Part shown: positions 14,650-19,493 of the stretch, one piece after another
Numbering within the stretch: the first letter of the stretch is position 1
Layout: each line of letters begins with the position of its first letter
DNA from: an uncultured Erysipelotrichaceae bacterium
GTDB lineage: Bacteria; Bacillota_I; Bacilli_A; Erysipelotrichales; Erysipelotrichaceae
Direction of reading: 5' to 3'
Length of the DNA stretch: 19,493 bases
NCBI GenBank assembly: GCA_902782955.1
Contig: CACZPD010000203.1
Location: 1-19,493 of the forward strand
Translations under genes and position numbers: made by a program
Notes under the pieces: model-generated
Database searches by the model: none
What the model was told of the DNA's origin: nothing
Seen by the model: the letters and a program-made list of their open reading frames with translations, nothing else

Positions 14650-15486
14650 TCAGTATGTCAGGATCTCATTCCCTGTTTCGGTGATCAGGATCGTATGTTC
14701 CCACTGGGCGCTGTCCGATCCGTCTGACGTATAGATCGTCCATCCGTTATAGCGGTCGATCACAACGCCTGCCTTGCCGGCATTGATCATCGGTTCAATG
14801 GTAAAGACCATGCCCGGTACCAGGACCATGCCTGTTCCCTTTTTGCCGATATGGCTGATGAAAGGATCTTCATGGAAGTCATTGCCTACGCCATGTCCGC
14901 CAAGTTCCCTGACAACACCGTAACCGAGTGAATGCGCGTATTTGGAAATGGCATAGCCGATATCCCCTACCGTTGCCCACGGCTGGGCAGCCGCTATTCC
15001 GATCTCCAGACATTTTTTCGTCTCTTCGGTCAGCTTCTTTCTTGCATGTGAAACATCACCGATCATGAACATGCGGGAAGCATCCGCATAATATCCTTTA
15101 TAGATCGTCGTGACATCCACATTGATGATATCCCCGTCATGCAGTTTGCGCAGACGGCTCGGGATACCGTGGCATACTTCCTCATTGATGGACGTGCATA
15201 CATGTTTGGGGAAGCCTTCATATTTGTAAGGCGCGCAGACCGCATCATGCGCATGCGTAAATTCCTTTACGATGTTGTCGATCTCCTGTGTGCTCATGCC
15301 GGCATGTATGTGTTTTGCGACTTCATCCAGCACTGCTGTGTTGATCTTCCCTGCCTCGCGGATCCCTTCGATCTGTTCAGGTGTTTTGATCAGGGAAAGA
15401 TCCGGTACTTCCTTTCCGTGTTTTCTGAGCTGTTCCATGCGTTCCAGAACTGATTCCGGAATATCATTTCGTCTTGTTTCTGTCAT
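14650..15486 (-). CDS. map: Type I methionine aminopeptidase
   Basis: Removes the initiator methionine from nascent proteins using a dinuclear metal centre. It has 278 residues, and all key residues are visible: H106 in EVCHGIPS, D124 in INVDVT, D135 in YADASRMF, H198 in GGHGVGNDFHEDP with H205, E231 in FTIEPMI, and E263 in AQWEHTIL. Relative to the E. coli enzyme there is an N-terminal extension of about 33 residues before IKTPEQIEGIREAG, charged and probably helical, with no zinc-finger cysteines. Its start overlaps the dut stop as ATGA (15483-15486), showing translational coupling. It is placed in a patatin-dut operon rather than in the ribosomal protein region where map often lies, so a second map may exist elsewhere. 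Confidence 0.96.
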   Translation of the reverse strand: MTETRRNDIPESVLERMEQLRKHGKEVPDLSLIKTPEQIEGIREAGKINTAVLDEVAKHIHAGMSTQEIDNIVKEFTHAHDAVCAPYKYEGFPKHVCTSINEEVCHGIPSRLRKLHDGDIINVDVTTIYKGYYADASRMFMIGDVSHARKKLTEETKKCLEIGIAAAQPWATVGDIGYAISKYAHSLGYGVVRELGGHGVGNDFHEDPFISHIGKKGTGMVLVPGMVFTIEPMINAGKAGVVIDRYNGWTIYTSDGSDSAQWEHTILITETGNEILTY

Positions 15487-16007
15487 TCTTTTTTCCTCAT
15501 ATCCGTACTCCCGAATCCGCCGGTCCTTTTTTCCTCTGCTGTATCGTCTTCGGTAATTGCATAGGCAAGAAAGATGCCCTGGACCATCCCGTCAGACTGC
15601 CGGATCGAAAGTGTTTTTCCTTCTCTTGTATCATTTGTGATCTTGCAGAAAATATGTCCTTCATTATCTGCATGATAATAATCGCTGTCGATGATGCCGA
15701 CCGTGTTGTTCAGCTGCATGCGGTATTTAAAGCCCAGTGAACTGCGCGGGAAAAGCATCAGGACGTATCCTTCTTTCATTTTAACACGGATCCCCGTCGG
15801 AATGAGTGCCTCTTCCTGCGGCAGAAGTGTTATATCAGCCGGCGCAAAAAAATCATAACCGGCCGATCCTGCTGTTGCCCGCTTCGGCATTTTCAGATTA
15901 TCATATATTTTCTTTACCGTTTCCGCAGAAGCTTCCGGATCAAGCTTTTTCCATCCTTCCGCGAACTGTCCGAAACTGACTTTTTCAAATTTCGCTGCTT
16001 TTTCCAT
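15483..16007 (-). CDS. dut: dUTP diphosphatase (dUTPase)
   Basis: Hydrolyses dUTP to dUMP and pyrophosphate, keeping uracil out of DNA and feeding dTMP synthesis. It has 174 residues and all five trimeric dUTPase motifs: AGYDFFAP near 49-56, PRSSLG at about 88-93, GIIDSDYY with NEGHI, GMVQGIFLAY, and the C-terminal RTGGFGST that closes over the active site. An N-terminal extension of about 45 residues (FEKVSFGQFAEGW) is of a type seen in other Firmicutes dUTPases. The start has GGAGG about 9 nt upstream and lies inside the end of the patatin gene (overlap 15985-16007). Its stop overlaps the map start. The pyrophosphate product is a substrate of PpaC encoded in the same operon. Confidence 0.94.
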   Translation of the reverse strand: MEKAAKFEKVSFGQFAEGWKKLDPEASAETVKKIYDNLKMPKRATAGSAGYDFFAPADITLLPQEEALIPTGIRVKMKEGYVLMLFPRSSLGFKYRMQLNNTVGIIDSDYYHADNEGHIFCKITNDTREGKTLSIRQSDGMVQGIFLAYAITEDDTAEEKRTGGFGSTDMRKKE

Positions 16008-17301
16008 CCGCTGATTCCTCCGGGAGTTCTTTCATCATACATGTAACAAAATCTGCCAGTGCCTGCTCAAAAGGATAAACAGTAAGTGCCATGTTTTCTG
16101 TCAGGATCCTGTGTTCCGGAAAGAAATTCGCATGGATCATCTTTTCTATGATTCCTTTGGTATTCAGTGTTTTGGCATATTCCGCCAGATCCCTGATCCC
16201 CTGCATCGCAGGCATGTTATCGTAATTTTTATCAACCGCACCGGCAAATTCGGCCAGGATCCGGTTTCTCGCCTCTTCATAGGTGTAGAGCCAGGTATCA
16301 TCCATTCCGCATATGCGCATCAGATGATCCATCATCCCGTAAAAATAATCCCTGTATTCCAGATGTGTTTTGTCCATGTATTCAAGCAGCCGGTTGCGGA
16401 TATGCTGGCGGGAACGGAAACGCTCACCGATGTTGGAAGCCAGTTTGATCCTGGTTTCCAGCATCAGCATCTGCGGATACCACTTATGGAAGAATGCCGG
16501 CAGTTCCGCTTTTTCAAACGTATATACGTAACCTTCATACACGCCGTAAAACTTGCACGCATCCAGATAACCGATCCGGAAGGAATGTTCCAGCAGGCTT
16601 CTGTCAAACTCCAGAAACCGAGGAAGATCCTGGGTCGGGGAAATGTAATCGATCCGGGGTCTGTCCCGGTAACCGGGGTGCGTGGCCTCGTGTCTGAGAT
16701 CGATAGCGATCACCTCTTCGGCACCTTGCCGTAAAGCAAAATCCACCGGCAAATTGTCAAAGTATCCGCCGTCCACATATTCCTGTCCGTCGATGACTTT
16801 CACCGGGAATGCAGGAAATGCGCTGGCACTGGCGATCAGCCAGTCCTTTCCCCTTTCACGCATCATTTCCTTGGTGACATAGACCGGTTCATGTTTCGGA
16901 TGGGTGGCTGTGATACAGCCGAAATCGATATCCGAGGCAAAGAATTTTTCCGGATCGAATTTCTCCTCTACCTGCTTTTCAAACGGGGAGATATCAACTC
17001 CTCTGTCTTTAAAATAGCTTACAGCTGTATTCAGTAATGATTCTCTTTCACTGACGATCTTATTCAGGCTGATGTCAAACGGAATGTAGCTTCCGATAAT
17101 ATCGTCTGCTTTCAAATGTGTATAAATATCAAAAAATCCCGCGTAGTCTTTCTGTACGAGCATGAGAGCGTTCAGCGCGCCGACGCTGGTGCCGAAAACC
17201 ATGTTCCAGTCATTCTTCCCCAAGTCGATCAGTGCCCTGATCACACCCGCCTGATAAACTCCTTTTGTTCCGCCGCCGGCAAGTACCAATGCTTTTTTCA
17301 T
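15985..17301 (-). CDS. Patatin-like phospholipase family protein with long C-terminal region
   Basis: Predicted Ser-Asp lipid acyl hydrolase of 438 residues. Motifs are LAGGGTKGVYQAG at 7-19 (oxyanion hole), GTSVG at 37-41 with nucleophile S39, and VDGGYFDNLP at 176-185 with catalytic D177. The N-terminus starts directly at the first strand with no signal peptide, and the Lys-Lys-Ala-Leu start fits the family. Residues 200-438 are a helical C-terminal region of unknown role. It is clearly a different subtype from the patatin at 1589-2485. It is the first gene of the operon with dut, map, the nitroreductase-like gene and ppaC, and overlaps dut by 23 nt. The ATG is preceded by GAGG at short spacing. 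It diverges from ddl across a 76-nt gap. Confidence 0.9.
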   Translation of the reverse strand: MKKALVLAGGGTKGVYQAGVIRALIDLGKNDWNMVFGTSVGALNALMLVQKDYAGFFDIYTHLKADDIIGSYIPFDISLNKIVSERESLLNTAVSYFKDRGVDISPFEKQVEEKFDPEKFFASDIDFGCITATHPKHEPVYVTKEMMRERGKDWLIASASAFPAFPVKVIDGQEYVDGGYFDNLPVDFALRQGAEEVIAIDLRHEATHPGYRDRPRIDYISPTQDLPRFLEFDRSLLEHSFRIGYLDACKFYGVYEGYVYTFEKAELPAFFHKWYPQMLMLETRIKLASNIGERFRSRQHIRNRLLEYMDKTHLEYRDYFYGMMDHLMRICGMDDTWLYTYEEARNRILAEFAGAVDKNYDNMPAMQGIRDLAEYAKTLNTKGIIEKMIHANFFPEHRILTENMALTVYPFEQALADFVTCMMKELPEESADGKSSEI

Positions 17302-17323
17302 GTCCTCATTCTATCACGCAGCA

Positions 17324-17352
17324 CTGTAATTTTCCGATTATTTTAGTATAAT
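17324..17352 (+). promoter_or_regulatory. Candidate promoter for ddl
   Basis: TATAAT at 17347-17352 is a perfect -10, with a weak -35 (CTGTAA, 17324-17329) at 17-nt spacing. The expected start is about 20 nt before the ATG, with AGAGG just upstream of it. I could not assign the promoter of the divergent patatin operon in the same gap. Confidence 0.55.
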
Positions 17353-17377
17353 GTTCTGGTATATCTGAGAGGTGTTT

Positions 17378-18583
17378 ATGAAACTGAATGTAGCTGTTTT
17401 TTTCGGCGGTGAGTCTGTGGAACATGAAGTAAGCATCATTTCCGCGAATCAGGCGATCCGTGCTATGGATAAAGATAAATACAACGTTATACCTGTTTAT
17501 GTATCCAAAGACCGCAAAATGTACTGCGGTGAACTTCTGGATAAAGTGGAGACCTTCAAGGACCTGAATGACGCCGTTTCCAAGAGCACACAGGTAACGA
17601 TCATCCGCGAAGACAACAAAGTCATCATCAGACCGGTCAAAACAAAACTGTTCGGTGCGAAGGACATCGGCACAATCGATGTGGCGATACCGGTCATGCA
17701 CGGCACCAACGGTGAAGACGGAACGATCCAGGGATTCCTTGAAATGATGAAGGTCCCGTATGCGGGATGTGATCTGTACGGCGCGGCTGTCGGGCAGGAC
17801 AAAGTGCTGCAGAAGCACATCCTGAATGACAATGGTCTCCCGCTGACCAACTGGTTCTGGGTATACGGCGAAGAGATGGACGATCATCCGGAAGAAGTTC
17901 TGCGCAAGGCACACAAGCTGATCTACCCGGTCATCCTCAAGCCTGCGCGCACCGGTTCTTCCGTCGGTATTTCCGTTGCCCGCAATGACGAAGAGTATAT
18001 CCAGTGCTTTGAAGAAGCGAGACAGTATGACGAAAAAGTCATCACGGAAAAAGTCGTAAAGCCGATGGTCGAGATCAACTGCTCTGTCCTGGGTGATTCC
18101 TATCACGCAGAAGCAAGTGTCCTCGAACAGGTAGGGCATACTTCCTCCACCGATCTTCTGGATTTCCAGCAGAAATACCAGGGCGGCGGTAAATCCGCGA
18201 AATCCGGTCCTTCCAAAGGCATGGCTTCCGCAGCCAGGATCGTACCGGCACCGGTCAGCGAAGGGATCACGAAGCAGATCCAGGAACTCGCGCTGAAGAC
18301 ATTCCGCGTGCTCGGCGCAGGCGGTGTCTGCCGGATCGATTTCATGATGGACGCAGAAACAAAACGCGTCTATGTAAATGAGATCAATACGATCCCGGGT
18401 TCCCTCGCCTTCTATCTCTGGCAGGAAAGCGGCATCTCCTTCCGGGAACTGATGGACAAACTTGTGGAACAGGCTCTGGAAAGAGAAAGAAGAAGGTCCA
18501 GAATGACTTTCTCATATGATACGAACCTGCTGAGCACATACAGCGCGGAGAGCGCAAAAGGCGCGAAATCATCCAAGTTATAA
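17378..18583 (+). CDS. ddl: D-alanine--D-alanine ligase family protein
   Basis: An ATP-grasp ligase that joins two D-alanines for peptidoglycan precursors, in the cytoplasm. It has 401 residues, longer than the usual 300-370. Motifs are FFGGESVEHEVSI with E15, VMHGTNGEDGTIQG at 107-120, KPARTGSSVG at 188-197, RIDFMM with metal ligand D321, and NEINTIPGS with E335 and N337. The omega-loop segment is DFQQKYQGGGKSAKSG at about 262-277, longer than in E. coli Ddl and with Phe where E. coli has Tyr216. The C-terminus carries about 30 extra, basic and Ser/Ala/Lys-rich residues. The ATG at 17378 is chosen because AGAGG lies 5 nt upstream; a GTG two codons earlier overlaps that site. D-Ala-D-Ala is the expected product, but a D-Ala-D-X specificity is not excluded. 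Confidence 0.93.
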   Translation: MKLNVAVFFGGESVEHEVSIISANQAIRAMDKDKYNVIPVYVSKDRKMYCGELLDKVETFKDLNDAVSKSTQVTIIREDNKVIIRPVKTKLFGAKDIGTIDVAIPVMHGTNGEDGTIQGFLEMMKVPYAGCDLYGAAVGQDKVLQKHILNDNGLPLTNWFWVYGEEMDDHPEEVLRKAHKLIYPVILKPARTGSSVGISVARNDEEYIQCFEEARQYDEKVITEKVVKPMVEINCSVLGDSYHAEASVLEQVGHTSSTDLLDFQQKYQGGGKSAKSGPSKGMASAARIVPAPVSEGITKQIQELALKTFRVLGAGGVCRIDFMMDAETKRVYVNEINTIPGSLAFYLWQESGISFRELMDKLVEQALERERRRSRMTFSYDTNLLSTYSAESAKGAKSSKL

Positions 18584-18591
18584 GAATCAGG

Positions 18592-18620
18592 ACGGTGTAA
18601 AAAATTACACCGTTTTGTTA
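18592..18620 (+). terminator. Rho-independent terminator after ddl
   Basis: ACGGTGTAA (18592-18600) pairs perfectly with TTACACCGT (18605-18613) around AAAA, followed by a short, interrupted T-run. The weak tail suggests some read-through into deoD. Confidence 0.7.
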
Positions 18621-18624
18621 TACT
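18616..18624 (+). promoter_or_regulatory. Candidate extended -10 promoter for deoD
   Basis: TGTTATACT is an extended -10 (TG-N-TATACT) located 28 nt before the deoD ATG and overlapping the tail of the ddl terminator. No good -35 is seen. The ribosome binding site AAGGAG follows at a normal distance. Confidence 0.45.
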
Positions 18625-18652
18625 GAAAGCAGTAGAAAAGGAGTTTAATCAT

Positions 18653-19363
18653 ATGCCTACACCTCATAATAGTGCAGAAAAAAACCAGATTGCGAAATCA
18701 GTATTGATGCCTGGTGATCCGCTCCGGGCAAAATTCATTGCGGAGACATTTCTTGAAAATCCTGTCCTCGTAAACAACGTACGCGGGATCGGCGGTTATA
18801 CCGGAACATATAAAGGTGTTCCTGTAACGGTCATGGCCAGCGGCATGGGCATGCCCAGCATCGGCATCTATTCCTATGAATTATTCAAATTCTATGATGT
18901 TGAGAATATCATCCGTGTAGGATCCTGCGGCGCATACCTTCCCGAACTGCATATATTCGACGTCTTCCTCGGAACTTCATCCTGGTCTGAGAGCACCTTT
19001 GCCAAAACACAATGCGGCAATGACGCTGAATATATGGATCCAAGTGAAGAACTGAACAACAAGCTCAGAAAAGCAGCAGCGGATCTCGGCATCCCGATGA
19101 AAGAAGGAATCATTCATTCCTCCGATGTCTTCTACCGTGAGAGCATGGATTCAGCAGTTGATATCGTACAGAACAAGCACTGTGCGGTATGTGAGATGGA
19201 GAGTTTCGCGCTGTTCTCCAACGCCAAGGTACTCGGCAAAAACGCAGCCTGCATCCTCACGATTTCCGACAGCCTCGTAACCAATGAGGATACAACACCG
19301 GAGCAGAGGGAAAAGAGCTTCACCAACATGATGAAGATCGCTCTGGAAGCTGCCATCGCATAA
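18653..19363 (+). CDS. deoD: Purine nucleoside phosphorylase, DeoD type
   Basis: Cleaves purine (deoxy)ribonucleosides with phosphate to free base and (deoxy)ribose 1-phosphate in purine salvage. It has 236 residues, the normal length for the hexameric DeoD family. Matches are PTPHNSAE with H5 (which reaches a neighbouring active site in the hexamer), MPGDPLRAKFIAETFLE at 19-35 with phosphate-binding G21 and R25, NNVRGIGGYTGTYKG at 41-55 with R44, RVGSCGA at 88-94 with R88 and S91, EMESFALF at 181-188 with ribose-binding M183 and E184, and TISDSLVT with catalytic D206. AAGGAG lies upstream of the ATG. It follows ddl on the same strand, separated by a terminator, and has its own terminator. 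Confidence 0.96.
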   Translation: MPTPHNSAEKNQIAKSVLMPGDPLRAKFIAETFLENPVLVNNVRGIGGYTGTYKGVPVTVMASGMGMPSIGIYSYELFKFYDVENIIRVGSCGAYLPELHIFDVFLGTSSWSESTFAKTQCGNDAEYMDPSEELNNKLRKAAADLGIPMKEGIIHSSDVFYRESMDSAVDIVQNKHCAVCEMESFALFSNAKVLGKNAACILTISDSLVTNEDTTPEQREKSFTNMMKIALEAAIA

Positions 19364-19367
19364 CATT

Positions 19368-19392
19368 ACTGCCCTGCGGGGCAGTTTTTTTC
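19368..19392 (+). terminator. Rho-independent terminator after deoD
   Basis: ACTGCCC (19368-19374) pairs with GGGCAGT (19379-19385) around TGCG, followed by seven T (19385-19391). It is a textbook intrinsic terminator five bases past the stop. Confidence 0.93.
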
Positions 19393-19433
19393 TTTCAACC
19401 GGAAATTAACGAATTGCGCCGGAAGTATTGATA

Positions 19434-19461
19434 TTGACTTATATCAAAATCGTTCTATCGT
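19434..19461 (+). promoter_or_regulatory. Possible promoter at the window edge
   Basis: TTGACT (19434-19439), a 16-nt spacer and TATCGT (19456-19461) could form a promoter for a gene beyond the window. The -10 is poor. Otherwise nothing recognisable lies in 19393-19493. Confidence 0.25.
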
Positions 19462-19493
19462 TAAATCATGAATATCACGCCACGCTTCGGCGA

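Noticed and set aside
15985..17301. Patatin as effector of an anti-phage (CBASS-like) system
   Set aside because: No nucleotide cyclase or ancillary defence gene is adjacent. The neighbours are housekeeping enzymes.
17306..18139. A 277-codon open frame on the minus strand antisense to ddl
   Set aside because: It runs opposite the well-supported ddl gene with all catalytic residues, and its translation resembles no family.

Overview
The window looks like the chromosome of a low-to-mid GC Bacillota (Firmicutes) bacterium. Every gene has a close Firmicutes-type architecture, ribosome binding sites are strong GGAGG types, the oligopeptide transporter is of the Opp/Ami type with a lipobox-bearing binding protein, and there is a family II pyrophosphatase with CBS domains. 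An Erysipelotrichia-like host is a guess, not something I can prove. I see no phage, insertion sequence, CRISPR array or rRNA.

Layout, left to right. (1) 1-1557, plus strand: the tail of an RluA-type pseudouridine synthase, then a MalY/PatB-type C-S lyase. (2) 1589-3373, minus strand: a patatin-like lipase and a Cof-type HAD phosphatase, separated by a terminator. (3) 3412-3485, plus strand: tRNA-Arg(CCG), whose terminator runs into the 3' end of the convergent radical SAM gene ygiQ. (4) 3498-6271, minus strand: ygiQ and rnz (RNase Z) as a two-gene unit. (5) 6369-12157, minus strand: a complete oppABCDF oligopeptide importer with its own promoter. (6) 12522-17301, minus strand: a tightly overlapping five-gene operon of a patatin-like lipase, dut, map, a divergent nitroreductase-like protein and ppaC. 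(7) 17378-19363, plus strand: ddl (D-Ala-D-Ala ligase type) and deoD (purine nucleoside phosphorylase), each with its own terminator.

The standout is oppA. Its product has a normal lipoprotein signal peptide, but the two halves of the mature binding protein are in swapped order. The block that normally forms the C-terminal half (domain III and the return to domain I) comes first, at residues about 42-285. The normal N-terminal half (domains I and II) follows, at residues about 286-560. Each half is present once, total length is normal, and one uninterrupted reading frame covers all of it. This is a natural circular permutation of a family 5 (cluster C) solute-binding protein, with the new termini at the inter-lobe hinge. 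I know of no described natural example in this family. The rest of the transporter looks ordinary, so the permuted protein probably works with it.

Other points of interest are a cluster of TGAAA/TTTCA palindromes upstream of the oppA promoter, a strong hairpin between oppA and oppB, the unusual patatin-dut-map-nitroreductase-ppaC operon (dUTPase releases pyrophosphate and PpaC hydrolyses it), and an OppD tail without the iron-sulfur cysteines seen in many relatives.
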